Shown: positions 7,696 through 15,312, counted from the stretch's first letter. The stretch: 64,000 nt of DNA from Beijerinckiaceae bacterium (GCA_027531565.1 JAPZSB010000006.1:186954-250953); one strand, 5' to 3'. A program made the numbers and translations. Notes: generated from the sequence alone by a model not told the origin.

Positions 7696-8391
7696 CATGG
7701 GCGCGGTCGATGGCAGGACCGGGAACGCCCAATCCAGCGCTGCTCCTGCTGTCGGAGGCTCAGCGATCGCACCGAGCTGGGCCTTCAGGCCCAGCATGAC
7801 CCGGCTCGGAGGTGGAAAGCAGGCCTGAGATCCTGCAAAAACCAGTGTGATGCGCGCGTCATCCTGTGGGTTCCGCTCGAGACCGAGCGTGACTTCCGCA
7901 TCTGGCAAAAGCGCGACGCCGATGATCGTTGCCTCGACGAGGGCAAGACCCAGCGGGATGGCACGGTCGAGCGGAAGGCTGCCGGGCATGGTGGCCGAGA
8001 GATAGATCCGCTGATCCGGAACGAGAAGGACCAGCGCGCTCCTGACCACCTCCTCCAGAAACCGCTTCACGCATAATGCGTGCTCGGTACCCTCGCCGAG
8101 TGCCATCCGGTAGGCGCCCGAAATCACAAGGACCTTGGCTTCCGCTTCGGCGAGATGGGTATTGCGCTCCGGCAGACGTTGCCGCCGCGAGAGGGCCAGA
8201 TAGCTCTGTATGACCTGAAGCGAATTCTTGATCCGATGATGGAACTCCCTCGAGAGCCTGTCATGGGCCGCGACGGTCTCGCGCAGATTCTGTTCGAGCT
8301 GCTCTGCACGGGCTTCGGACATTGCCAAGGCCTTTTTCAACGCCCTGTTTTCGGCAACACTCGCGGGAATACGGGAGAAGGCCTCCGTCAT
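7684..8391 (-). CDS. HisKA_2-type histidine kinase with degenerate ATPase domain, in the GSR operon
   Basis: A 235-residue soluble protein. An N-terminal coiled coil (about 15-45) leads to a HisKA_2 dimerisation/phosphotransfer helix, EFHHRIKNSLQVIQSYLALS, with the phospho-accepting histidine. The C-terminal half should be a HATPase. However, the N-box normally read as ELVTNALKHA is here EATIIGVALLP, and no DNG or GxG box is visible, so ATP binding looks lost. Its ATG overlaps the ecfG stop by 4 bases, making it the third gene of nepR-ecfG-kinase. Known GSR kinases phosphorylate PhyR, and a related protein in Sphingomonas, PhyP, acts negatively. By inference this one could be a PhyR phosphatase or phosphate sink rather than a kinase. 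Confidence 0.8.
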   Translation of the reverse strand: MTEAFSRIPASVAENRALKKALAMSEARAEQLEQNLRETVAAHDRLSREFHHRIKNSLQVIQSYLALSRRQRLPERNTHLAEAEAKVLVISGAYRMALGEGTEHALCVKRFLEEVVRSALVLLVPDQRIYLSATMPGSLPLDRAIPLGLALVEATIIGVALLPDAEVTLGLERNPQDDARITLVFAGSQACFPPPSRVMLGLKAQLGAIAEPPTAGAALDWAFPVLPSTAPMLAA

Positions 8392-8975
8392 CGGGCAGGC
8401 AGCGGGCTGGACCGGCGAGGAGCGGTGACGCCCGTTTCCGTCAGGTCGAAGGATGCAAGACCGAGCAGAGCTGCCAGCCGTACACGCCCCCGCGAAACGC
8501 GGCTCTTGATGGTTCCGGCCGCCACATCGCAGATGATTGCCGCCTCCTCGTGCGAAAGCCCCATCGCGCCGACCATGACCAGGGCTTCTCTTTGTTCGAG
8601 CGGCAGCGCGAGCAAGGCCCGGCGGAAATCCAGCAGATCCATATGGAACTCCTGATTGGCCTGCACAGCGACCTGCCCGGCATGAAGGCCGTCGGTATCG
8701 GCGACCTCGCGTCCGTACCGTCGATGATGAGTGTAGTAGGAATTCCGCAGGATCGTGAAGAGCCAGGCGCGGAGATTAGTTCCGGCCATGAAGCTGCCGG
8801 CATGGGCCCAGGCTTTCAGAAGCGTCTCCTGCACCAGATCATCGGCCAGTGTCAGCGAGCCGCACAGCGAAGCCGCGAAGGCCCGGAGATGGGGGATCTC
8901 GGCAAGAATGCCGGTCTTGAAACTGCCGCTGACAGACGGCGAGGCGGTTTCGGGGCGAGCCGCAGGATTACTCAT
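8388..8975 (-). CDS. ecfG: EcfG-family general stress sigma factor
   Basis: A 195-residue ECF sigma factor. Sigma region 2 is at about 25-95 (PHLRAFAASLCGSLTLADDL, VQETLLKAWAHAGSF, LRAWLFTILRNSYYTHHRR). Region 4 is at about 125-175 (RRALLALPLEQREALVMVGA, HEEAAIICDVAAGTIKSRVS). It is EcfG (ECF15) by sequence and by sitting between nepR and a HisKA_2 kinase, divergent from phyR. In unstressed cells NepR sequesters EcfG; phosphorylated PhyR takes NepR away. Its ATG lies inside the 3' end of nepR (8-base overlap), indicating translational coupling. The operon has an exact EcfG-type promoter, implying autoregulation. Confidence 0.95.
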   Translation of the reverse strand: MSNPAARPETASPSVSGSFKTGILAEIPHLRAFAASLCGSLTLADDLVQETLLKAWAHAGSFMAGTNLRAWLFTILRNSYYTHHRRYGREVADTDGLHAGQVAVQANQEFHMDLLDFRRALLALPLEQREALVMVGAMGLSHEEAAIICDVAAGTIKSRVSRGRVRLAALLGLASFDLTETGVTAPRRSSPLPAR

Positions 8976-9168
8976 TGCTGAGCGCCCCGGCTTCGAGTTC
9001 CGCCAGCAGATCGATCAGGCGGTTGGGGATCGGTTCAAGGACCAGCGCCTGGTAATGCGCCTGCAACGCACGACCGATCGTATCCTGGATCTTGCCATGG
9101 ATATCCGTACGCGGATCGAAATGGTCAGATCCGTGATCCATTGGGGTGCCGGCGTTTCGGTTGTTCAT
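8968..9168 (-). CDS. nepR: NepR anti-sigma factor
   Basis: A 66-residue protein. The start at 9168 is chosen because a G-rich site precedes it by a few bases and homologues have this length; the frame is open further upstream. The C-terminal two thirds show the NepR signature: IQDTIGRALQAHYQALVLEP, then IPNRLIDLLAELE, two helices that clamp EcfG or bind the sigma-like domain of PhyR. The first 25 residues are polar and probably disordered, as usual. It is the first gene of the nepR-ecfG-kinase operon and overlaps ecfG by 8 bases. Confidence 0.92.
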   Translation of the reverse strand: MNNRNAGTPMDHGSDHFDPRTDIHGKIQDTIGRALQAHYQALVLEPIPNRLIDLLAELEAGALSNE

Positions 9169-9245
9169 CAAGCCCCCTGTTTGGGTTTGGCCCGCACGCC
9201 AGTAGAAGGATTGACGGCGCTGTGCGGCAGGACCGGTCTTTCGCA

Positions 9246-9270
9246 AACGTCCCTGCAGTGATTTCGTTCC
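9246..9270 (-). promoter_or_regulatory. EcfG-type promoter of nepR-ecfG
   Basis: On the minus strand GGAAC (9270-9266) and CGTT (9249-9246) are separated by exactly 16 bases, with the -10 about 78 bases before nepR. It predicts positive autoregulation of the stress sigma factor. No equivalent site points toward phyR in the 181-base divergent region. Confidence 0.8.
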
Positions 9271-9349
9271 CCCGTTCCGGAAAAAGAAATGGCTTGCCTG
9301 CCCGGAAAACAGGTCGATGCTCCCAGCCTGCATCCAGGAGGCTTGGAAG

Positions 9350-10144
9350 ATGTCCGTCGCGGTCGAAATCTCAGCCTACCTCCCGTATCTCAGGCGCTTT
9401 GCGCGCGCCCTGATCGGTTCGGCGGAAGGGGGCGATGCCTATGTCGTGGCGACCCTCGAAATCATCGTGGCGGAGCCGGCTTCCTTTCCGCGGACACTGG
9501 ACAGCCGTTCCGCGTTATACCAGCTCTTCCTTCGACTCTGGTCCTCCACGAGCGCGACTCTACCTTTCCGCCGCAGCTTTGTCCCGCATGGGCCGGCAGA
9601 ACGGAATTTGCAGCAGCTGGCGCCGCTGCCGCGCCAGGCTTTTCTGCTCCGCGCCATGGAAAACTTCAGCCTTCAGGAAACAGCGGCCATCCTGCGGCTG
9701 CCAGAAGCGAAGGTGAAGACCCTGCTGCGGCAGGCCAATGCGGAGATCGCCTCGCAGGTCGCGACCGATGTCCTGATCATCGAGGATGAGCCGATCATTG
9801 CCCTCGATATCGAGGGCCTTGTCCAGGATCTCGGCCATAATGTCCTCGGTGTCGCTACCACGCAAGGCGAGGCGATCAGCATTGCCCGCTCAAACAGGCC
9901 GGGCCTGGTGTTGGCGGACATCCAACTGGCCGATGGCAGTTCCGGTCTGAATGCCGTGAATGACATTCTCCGGGAAACTGACATGCCGGTTGTCTTCATC
10001 ACCGCCTTTCCAGAGCGCTTGCTGACCGGGCAGAAGCCGGAGCCGGCCTTCCTGATCACCAAGCCTTTCGAGCCGGATGCCGTGAAGGCGGTAATCAGCC
10101 AGGCGCTCTTCTTCGATCAGAGAGCCAGGCGGAAGGTCGCCTAG
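9350..10144 (+). CDS. phyR: PhyR anti-anti-sigma response regulator
   Basis: A 264-residue protein. The ATG at 9350 has AGGAGG eight bases upstream, so the longer frame from 9317 is rejected. The N-terminal sigma-like domain (about 1-135; YLPYLRRFARALIGSAEGGD, LPRQAFLLRAMENFSLQETA) mimics EcfG. The C-terminal REC domain (about 138-264) has acidic residues in VLIIEDEP, the phospho-acceptor D190 in LVLADIQLADG, and the GSR-type ending FITAFPERLLTGQKPEP followed by FLITKPF. Phosphorylation exposes the sigma-like domain, which captures NepR and frees EcfG. It is transcribed divergently from nepR-ecfG-kinase. Confidence 0.95.
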   Translation: MSVAVEISAYLPYLRRFARALIGSAEGGDAYVVATLEIIVAEPASFPRTLDSRSALYQLFLRLWSSTSATLPFRRSFVPHGPAERNLQQLAPLPRQAFLLRAMENFSLQETAAILRLPEAKVKTLLRQANAEIASQVATDVLIIEDEPIIALDIEGLVQDLGHNVLGVATTQGEAISIARSNRPGLVLADIQLADGSSGLNAVNDILRETDMPVVFITAFPERLLTGQKPEPAFLITKPFEPDAVKAVISQALFFDQRARRKVA

Positions 10145-10195
10145 GCAATCCGGCCGCCGCATCGCCTGTCCGTTCGGTAGGCCTGAGTAGATTCC

Positions 10196-10220
10196 GGTTC
10201 TGGCTCAATCCAGCCGAACC
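10196..10220. repeat. Stem-loop downstream of phyR
   Basis: GGTTC-T-GGCT and AGCCGAACC pair over 9 bp with one bulged T and a 6-base loop. There is no T-run, so termination is uncertain. It lies in the 154-base gap after phyR. Confidence 0.4.
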
Positions 10221-10298
10221 TGCACATTGTCCGCATGTCTAGCGGGACGGGTGGCAGCCTGCCGCCCCTGCTGCCTGAAGAGCCAGAGGATGACCTTC

Positions 10299-10712
10299 AT
10301 GACCGACGCCATCGCCGACTTCAATCTGCAGCTCAAGACCCATATCGCGGCGCTGGAGGATCGCCTCTCGGCCTTCAATGCGCGGGTGAGCACGAATATC
10401 GATCATGCCGACAGGGAGATCAGCCATCAGCTCACGGTCCTGGAAGGCATGGCCGCCTCGGCCAAGACCTCGGCAGAAGCTTCGGCTGCCGTCGTCAGCC
10501 AGTGGGTCGCGGACTCCATCCACTCCGTCGAGGTCTGGAAGGAGAAGTTCGATCTCGACATGCTTGCGGCCCGGGCCGAGCGTGCGGACAAGCATGCCAA
10601 GGCTGCCTCGGAAGTCGCCATGGAAGCCTTCTTTGCCGCCGAACGGGCCGCCCTCCACGCCCGGCTTGCCCATGCGGATATGGAGAGCGTCAAGACGGCC
10701 AAACCCTCCTGA
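10299..10712 (+). CDS. Helical hypothetical protein next to the GSR locus
   Basis: A 137-residue protein; the ATG at 10299 is chosen because AGAGG lies nine bases before it, whereas an in-frame ATG at 10290 sits directly on that site. It is almost entirely helical and rich in Ala, Glu, Lys and His: FNLQLKTHIAALEDRLSAFN, DREISHQLTVLEGMAASAKT, then HAKAASEVAMEAFFAAERAA. No transmembrane segment, signal peptide or cysteine is present. I do not recognise a named family; the alternating amphipathic helices resemble phasin-like or coiled-coil stress proteins in general character only. It follows phyR on the same strand after a stem-loop, so co-expression is possible. Confidence 0.65.
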   Translation: MTDAIADFNLQLKTHIAALEDRLSAFNARVSTNIDHADREISHQLTVLEGMAASAKTSAEASAAVVSQWVADSIHSVEVWKEKFDLDMLAARAERADKHAKAASEVAMEAFFAAERAALHARLAHADMESVKTAKPS

Positions 10713-10856
10713 GGGATACCGGCATTCAGGCCTGACGGGCGGGCCCTCTCTCCAGCCGTGGGGCTTCTCCTGCCTCAAGGTGCTGACAATGTTCACGAAA
10801 GCCCGCTTGCCATGCTTCCCCGAGGCAGGCCGGGCCTGATCAAGAGGAATCCCTTC

Positions 10857-11009
10857 GTGACACTGAGCCGAACCACCCTGATCGTCATCATCATCGTGAT
10901 TGCCGCCCTTGCTGCGGCGAGCCTCGGCGGGCTTCTTTACCAGCGCAACAAGGCCGGAACCGTCGAAATCCGGCTCGACAAGGGTGGAATCCGGATTGAA
11001 GGGAACTGA
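10857..11009 (+). CDS. Small single-pass membrane protein
   Basis: A short frame encoding about 50 residues from a GTG at 10857 that has AAGAGG nine bases upstream; an ATG at 10812 would add 15 residues but lacks a good site. It has one strongly hydrophobic segment (TLIVIIIVIAALAAASLGGL) followed by a polar tail, YQRNKAGTVEIRLDKGG. No family is recognised. Its 3' end overlaps the start region of the ABC permease gene, suggesting translational coupling. It lies within the stress-gene block. Confidence 0.55.
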   Translation: MTLSRTTLIVIIIVIAALAAASLGGLLYQRNKAGTVEIRLDKGGIRIEGN

Positions 11010-12111
11010 GGCTCCGGCAGGTGCGATCTCTGTCGTCGATTCCGGCCTTCCGCATCCCGACACCGCAAGGCTGATCCGATGCTTCTTCGGGTTGGCCGCC
11101 GGGTTCTGGTCGGGCCCCCAATCCCGACGGGCATGGGGACTGAGCACCGGGTTCGTGCTGAGTCTCGTCGCCAACATGGCCATCGCACTGGCGATCAATC
11201 TCTGGAACAAGTTCTTTTTCGATGCGCTCCAGAACCGCGACGAGGGTGCACTCCTCTGGAGCATCGTCTACATGGTTGCGCTCGCCATCGGCGCCGCTCT
11301 GGCAGCGATCGCGCTCCTGCAGACCCGGATGCGCCTGCAGCTCCGATGGCGGGAATGGCTGACTTCCGAACTGATCTCGCTCTGGCTCGGCGGACGCAAG
11401 CCGGCCTGCGCCGATACGCCCGAATCCCTCGATAATCCCGAAGCCCGCATCGCAGAGGATGGCCGCCTGTCGATCGAGATCCTCGTCGATCTCGCAGGGG
11501 GCGTGATCAACACGCTGCTCGCCCTGTGCTCCTTCAGCCTCGTGCTCTGGTATGTCGGCGGCGCAATTGTCGTGAACGGCATCACCATCCCCGGCTATCT
11601 GGTCATCGTGGTTGTCATCTATACGGGGCTGACGTCGGTCGGCATGTATCTCCTCGGCTGGCCACTCATCGCGCGCGTCGAGGACAAGGCACAAGCCGAA
11701 GGCAATTTTCGCTACGAGCTCACCAAGGCTCGCCAGAATGCCGGCTCGACTTCGGGCTTCGGCAAGGACAGGGGGCTCCTCACCCGGTCATTCGATGCCC
11801 TCGCATTGCTCTGGATGGAACTGATCGGCCGGCAATCCAAGATGGCGTGCTTCTCGAGCGGAAGTTCGGTCCTTTCGGCCGCCATCCCACTCCTGCTCTG
11901 CGCGCCGAAATTCCTTGCCGGAGAGATGAGCCTCGGCGATCTGATGCAGGCTTCCGCGGCCTTCGTGCAGGTTCATGCCGCGCTGAACTGGCCGGCGGAC
12001 AATGCCATGGGGCTCGCCCATTGGGCGGCCTCTGCCCGCCGCGTGGCCGCGCTCGATCTTGCTTGCCGGCAGGATGCCGGTGTGTCGTGCAGGGAAAAGA
12101 TCAATAAGTAG
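10984..12111 (+). CDS. ABC transporter permease domain (SbmA/YddA-type), no ATPase domain
   Basis: About 375 residues, matching the membrane half of SbmA/YddA-type exporters (ABC_membrane_2). Seen: FWSGPQSRRAWGLSTGFVLS, LWNKFFFDALQNRD, RWREWLTSELISLWLGG, NPEARIAEDGRLSIE, LGWPLIARVEDKAQAEGNFR and NWPADNAMGLAHWAASARRV. In full-length relatives a nucleotide-binding domain follows this point. Here the frame stops after a short tail, so it must pair with a separate ATPase or be inactive. The start is uncertain: GTG at 10984 is used, TTG at 10996 is possible, and both overlap the preceding small gene. Its last 210 bases and the DNA beyond are duplicated at 15313-15588. Confidence 0.7.
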   Translation: MESGLKGTEAPAGAISVVDSGLPHPDTARLIRCFFGLAAGFWSGPQSRRAWGLSTGFVLSLVANMAIALAINLWNKFFFDALQNRDEGALLWSIVYMVALAIGAALAAIALLQTRMRLQLRWREWLTSELISLWLGGRKPACADTPESLDNPEARIAEDGRLSIEILVDLAGGVINTLLALCSFSLVLWYVGGAIVVNGITIPGYLVIVVVIYTGLTSVGMYLLGWPLIARVEDKAQAEGNFRYELTKARQNAGSTSGFGKDRGLLTRSFDALALLWMELIGRQSKMACFSSGSSVLSAAIPLLLCAPKFLAGEMSLGDLMQASAAFVQVHAALNWPADNAMGLAHWAASARRVAALDLACRQDAGVSCREKINK

Positions 12112-12180
12112 AATTGCATCGCGCCCCTCTGTTAGGCGTTTGCCTTGCGCGCCGGCATCTTGGTCCCAGCGGATCTGGCC
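11901..12180 (+). repeat. Direct repeat copy A (permease 3' end plus ATPase 3' remnant)
   Basis: This 280-base segment aligns with 15313-15588 in the same orientation. By eye there are about 18 mismatches in the first 177 aligned bases; the match weakens but remains visible past the permease stop codon. It spans the convergent ends of an ABC permease gene and an ABC ATPase gene. Copy A carries the intact permease on its left and only the last codons of the ATPase. Confidence 0.85.
12132..12180 (-). pseudogene. 3' remnant of a LolD/MacB-type ABC ATPase gene
   Basis: On the minus strand the last 15 codons before a TAA read ARSAGTKMPARKANA. They align with the C-terminus of the intact ATPase at 15538-16269, which ends [14 protein letters not shown]. 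Nothing upstream of 12180 continues the match. It is the broken partner left by the rearrangement that created the direct repeats. Confidence 0.6.
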
Positions 12181-12257
12181 GCGATGGGAACGAGTTGGCA
12201 GGGTTCCGGCTCCTGCCAGGCATCGACCGGAAGTCGGCGAAAGGGTTGGTGTGAGAG

Positions 12258-13580
12258 CTAGTCCCCTGCCTGTTCAGCAGATGGCTGAACGAGGAAGAGC
12301 ACGATCATGCCGGCCAAGGCGGACAGGACCGAGGCGCTGAGAACGCCCAGCTTCACGGATGGGATCAGCTCCCTTCCGAAGGCGATATCGGCGATGAACA
12401 GGGCCATGGTGAATCCGATCCCGGTCAGCATGCCGCCGCCCGCGAGCAAGCCCCACGAGAGTTCGGGAGGCCTCACGCCCACGCGCGACTTCACGGCAAG
12501 ATAGCTGAACAGCACGATGCCCGCAGGTTTTCCCACGACGAAGGCAGCGATGATCGCCGTGGTGAGTGTGGGATCGAATGTCGCGCTGGCAATGGGGATA
12601 GCCGCATTGGCCAACGCGAAAAGTGGCAGGATTCCGAAGGCGACCCATGGGTGAAGCAGGATCTCCAGCCGCTCCACGGGTGACAGCGCTTCCCGCGTGG
12701 CAATTCGCGCTCGATGGAGATCGTCGCGGGCGATGCCGTCACCGGTCCAATGTTCCCCGGGCGGATAGGCGACAACCCGATCGAGGATGGCATGCAAACG
12801 CCTGTCACTGACCCAACTACGAGCGGGCGTCATCAGCCCGAGAATGACCCCCACGAGAGTCGGGTGGATTCCGGATGAATCCAGAGCAAGCCAGATCGCA
12901 CCGCCGACAATGAAGAAAACTGGGACGCTACGGATGCCCATCCAGCCCAGGGCGAGAACGGCCATGAGCCCGAATATCGCAAGGCCCATGGCCGGCCAGG
13001 ATAGCGCCCCTCCATAGCCGATCGCCACAACCATGATCGCGCCGACATCATCGAAAATCGCAAGCGCCAGCAGAAAGAGGCGCAAGCTCTGCGGGAGCCG
13101 CGACCCAAGAATTGCAAGGCAACCGATCATGAATGCCGTGTCCGTGGACATCACAGTGCCCCAGCCATGCGCTCCCGGGCCCTTGCCGACGATCGCCAGA
13201 AACACCGCGGCAGGAACAAGCATGCCACCCAGCGCAGCAGCGAAGGGCAAGGCGGCAATGCGCCGGTCGCGCAATTCGCCGAGGGACAATTCGCGCTTCA
13301 GTTCGAGTGCGATGACAAAGAAGAAGAGCGTCATCAATGCATCATTGATCCAGTGCTTCAGCGAGCGCGAGATGACGGTCTCGCCCCAATGCAGGCCTGC
13401 ATGCAGCTCCCAGAAGGCAAGATAGGGTTCCGACCAGCGCGAATTGGCGAGTGCAAGCGCCACAAGCGTACTCGCCAGCAGCACGCCACCAGCGACAGCC
13501 TCGATCCGCAGAAACCGCATGAACGGAACCGTAAGACGGTCCGCAGGCATGCGGGGCAGCACAGAGAGGTTCGTCGTCAT
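12258..13580 (-). CDS. nhaA: Na+/H+ antiporter NhaA
   Basis: A 440-residue inner-membrane antiporter exporting Na+ (or Li+) in exchange for protons. Start chosen at 13580, where GAGGGG precedes the ATG by nine bases; an in-frame ATG at 13601 has a site too close to use. It has about 12 hydrophobic segments. The ion site is visible: STDTAF (D147, equivalent to E. coli Asp133) and IFDDVGAI (D177/D178, equivalent to Asp163/Asp164). Further matches are FFFVIALELKRELSLGEL and GGMLTGIGFTMALFIADIAF. The length is slightly longer than E. coli NhaA (388). It is the main gene of the segment between the two direct repeats. Confidence 0.95.
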   Translation of the reverse strand: MTTNLSVLPRMPADRLTVPFMRFLRIEAVAGGVLLASTLVALALANSRWSEPYLAFWELHAGLHWGETVISRSLKHWINDALMTLFFFVIALELKRELSLGELRDRRIAALPFAAALGGMLVPAAVFLAIVGKGPGAHGWGTVMSTDTAFMIGCLAILGSRLPQSLRLFLLALAIFDDVGAIMVVAIGYGGALSWPAMGLAIFGLMAVLALGWMGIRSVPVFFIVGGAIWLALDSSGIHPTLVGVILGLMTPARSWVSDRRLHAILDRVVAYPPGEHWTGDGIARDDLHRARIATREALSPVERLEILLHPWVAFGILPLFALANAAIPIASATFDPTLTTAIIAAFVVGKPAGIVLFSYLAVKSRVGVRPPELSWGLLAGGGMLTGIGFTMALFIADIAFGRELIPSVKLGVLSASVLSALAGMIVLFLVQPSAEQAGD

Positions 13581-13741
13581 CGAAGTTTGCCCCTCGGCCA
13601 TTGCCCCTTGCCAGGAAGATCCGACCTCTGTTGAGGACCCTGCACCTTATAGGTCCAGTTCCCGGGCCTGATGGACAGAACGGAGGCAAACAAGCGGCGT
13701 CGCCTATGCACCATTCACAGTGATTTCATAGCCATATCGAA

Positions 13742-14236
13742 TCAGCATTTGCGCGTGCGCGGGATCTTGGAGTGATCGGCGGCCAGAACATCACCCGGCA
13801 CGTTGGCGAGGCGGCTGGCGGCAGAAATCCGAGCGATGCGCCGTTTGTTCGTCTTGGCCACGGCATCGTCAGGAGACCCTCGCTCTGTGCGCGGATTGCC
13901 CCGCGCCAGCGGAATGGATCCGCCTTCGTTTTCCCATACCCGGATCTCAAGGTCGCAGCGTTCCGGTATCGATACCTCCAGGTAATGCGCCAAGACACCC
14001 TTCACCCCGGTCGCCAGATCGCACGATCCATCGAGCAATTCCGCATGAAGCGGCCGGCCCTGTTGATCCCTGATCGCGAAGGCGTCCGGACTTTGTGGCA
14101 TGTGGAGGGAGAGACCCATCCGGCGGCCGATCCCGATCGCGTCTTCGAGACCGTTTGCGTCCACCCTCTCTCGTCCCACGAGAGCTTGCGCATCATCTGT
14201 CCGTCGGATCCTGAAGAATTCAATGACGAAGACCAT
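13742..14236 (-). CDS. Small conserved hypothetical protein with an atypical C-terminal extension
   Basis: The start at 14236 is chosen because AAGG precedes the ATG. The first 70 residues (MVFVIEFFRIRRTDDAQALV, then GRERVDANGLEDAIGIGRRM and LHMPQSPDAFAIRDQQG) resemble a family of small Hyphomicrobiales proteins of about 70 residues with no known function. The frame then runs on for about 95 residues, Arg/Lys-rich near the end (AKTNKRRIARISAASRLANV), with no similarity I recognise. The extension could be real, a fusion, or read-through past a lost stop. It is the third gene of a three-gene minus-strand cassette inside the repeat-flanked segment. Confidence 0.5.
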   Translation of the reverse strand: MVFVIEFFRIRRTDDAQALVGRERVDANGLEDAIGIGRRMGLSLHMPQSPDAFAIRDQQGRPLHAELLDGSCDLATGVKGVLAHYLEVSIPERCDLEIRVWENEGGSIPLARGNPRTERGSPDDAVAKTNKRRIARISAASRLANVPGDVLAADHSKIPRTRKC

Positions 14237-14259
14237 GGGATGCCTTTCCGGGGTCGCAG

Positions 14260-14604
14260 TCATGCCTGGCTGCGTGAGCGGCCATCCTGGCCAGCACTGG
14301 GCCCGAAGAATTGATCAAGGGGGCTTTTCCGCGTTTCGAGCACAATCCCGAGATGAACGCCTTCGACGAGTTCGAGATCGTCTTCTGTCGCCACGCGTTC
14401 ATGGCGCTCGCTTTCGGTCCGGATGCGATAATGGAGCGATCCAAGGCTTTCCGGCAGCATTGCGGTGATCCTGAAAATGTCCAGGTGCGACAACGGATTT
14501 CCAGATCCGCGTTTGCGTCGAACGGCCTGGCCGACGGCGAACATGTGCGATTGCACCACCGGTGCCGGGAAACCGGACCGCAGGCCAGTGAATGTCTTTC
14601 TCAT
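14260..14604 (-). CDS. Small conserved hypothetical protein (Hyphomicrobiales type)
   Basis: A 114-residue frame. The central part (SHMFAVGQAVRRKRG, DIFRITAMLPESLGSLHYRI, RTESERHERVATEDDLELV) matches a recurring small rhizobial protein family of unknown function, usually about 70-80 residues; the first 19 and last 25 residues are less conserved, so an internal start at the Met of SHMFAVGQ is possible. Its ATG overlaps the stop of the upstream gene in a TAATG arrangement, showing translational coupling. No catalytic motif is evident. Confidence 0.6.
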   Translation of the reverse strand: MRKTFTGLRSGFPAPVVQSHMFAVGQAVRRKRGSGNPLSHLDIFRITAMLPESLGSLHYRIRTESERHERVATEDDLELVEGVHLGIVLETRKSPLDQFFGPSAGQDGRSRSQA

Positions 14605-14861
14605 TAAGTCGTATCCTTTTCGAGTGCGGCATCGAGGTCCGCAGGGGTGATCGGCACCATTTCCCTGGTCTCAACACTGGGACCGATGGCAGGGAGATGG
14701 AGAAAGGCGCCAGTGCGTCTCCAAGCCAACCTTGTCTGGAGGTCGATCAACTCTTCGTCCTGATCGACGCGGTAATCTCCGGCAGGTTGCATGGCTTCCG
14801 TACCGGGCAAGAAGAATGGCGAGGAGAACCGGACGGTGAACTGTCTCGTTCGTGTCGTCAT
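14604..14861 (-). CDS. Small conserved hypothetical protein (first gene of cassette)
   Basis: An 85-residue protein from the ATG at 14861; the frame is open further upstream but the conserved family begins here. Sequence features: TVRFSSPFFLPGTEAMQPAG, then DYRVDQDEELIDLQTRLAWR, RTGAFLHLPAIG and MVPITPADLDAALEKD. This pattern (aromatic, acidic, LAWRR, Pro-Ala-Asp-Leu-Asp end) is common in Hyphomicrobiales genomes and has no assigned function. It heads the three-gene cassette and is preceded by the AT-rich region at 14862-15312, which probably holds the promoter. Confidence 0.65.
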   Translation of the reverse strand: MTTRTRQFTVRFSSPFFLPGTEAMQPAGDYRVDQDEELIDLQTRLAWRRTGAFLHLPAIGPSVETREMVPITPADLDAALEKDTT

Positions 14862-15057
14862 TGCCGGATGTCTCCAGAGGAGGAAAGGGCGAGCGGGACG
14901 AGATGGGCGTGGACTGTGTGTCGCCGAGACGATTGACGCGCCACAGCAAAAGGTCTGTAGCCAACGTCGCGTGCAACATTCCAGGCAAAAACAGGAGCGG
15001 TCTGATTTCGACCACAATTGGTAAAACAGACAAACTTCAATCGCAATTCAATATTAC

Positions 15058-15072
15058 ATTTCTGACAGAAAT
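15058..15072. repeat. Short perfect inverted repeat in the AT-rich segment
   Basis: ATTTCTG and CAGAAAT are exact inverted copies around a single A. Its size and symmetry suit a dimeric DNA-binding protein. It shares the TTCTG/CAGAA core with the larger inverted repeat 17 bases away. Confidence 0.5.
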
Positions 15073-15088
15073 TTGATAGATTTATTTT

Positions 15089-15128
15089 CAGAATTTCGAA
15101 AATCGGTGGTCGGTTTTTTGAAATTCTG
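15089..15128. repeat. 14-bp inverted repeat in the AT-rich segment
   Basis: CAGAATTTCGAAAA and TTTTTGAAATTCTG pair over 14 positions (one G-T pair) around a 12-base loop containing TCGGTGGTCGG. It may form a hairpin in RNA or a cruciform in DNA. The core CAGAA/TTCTG also occurs in the nearby small repeat, suggesting two related sites for one protein. Confidence 0.55.
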
Positions 15129-15312
15129 CATTTTTAAATTTTTGATGACTGACCAACGACCCTAAAATTCATTCTGGATTGGATATAATTTGTCAAAAAC
15201 TGATCCGAGAGCATTCTCTGGACCGCCCTAGGGTCGAGTTTTCAGGCATTGTCTCATGCTTGCCAGGATCATTCGGCATTGGTTCTGAGCGGTAGTCACC
15301 TATCTCGCAAGG

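Larger units (their letters stand above)
14862..15312. other. AT-rich intergenic segment with nested inverted repeats
   Basis: About 450 bases without a credible gene. Roughly 15015-15215 has the lowest GC in the window. It holds two inverted repeats (listed separately), a TATAAT at 15184-15189, and on the minus strand a TTGACA (15196-15191) with only a weak -10 about 17 bases away. It separates the small-gene cassette from repeat copy B and looks horizontally acquired or regulatory. Confidence 0.6.

Noticed and set aside
14260..14861. Toxin-antitoxin pair
   Set aside because: The two small overlapping genes resemble conserved rhizobial families with no toxin or antitoxin motif.
12181..15312. 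Transposon carrying nhaA
   Set aside because: No transposase, terminal inverted repeats or short target duplication were seen; the long direct repeats fit homologous integration better.
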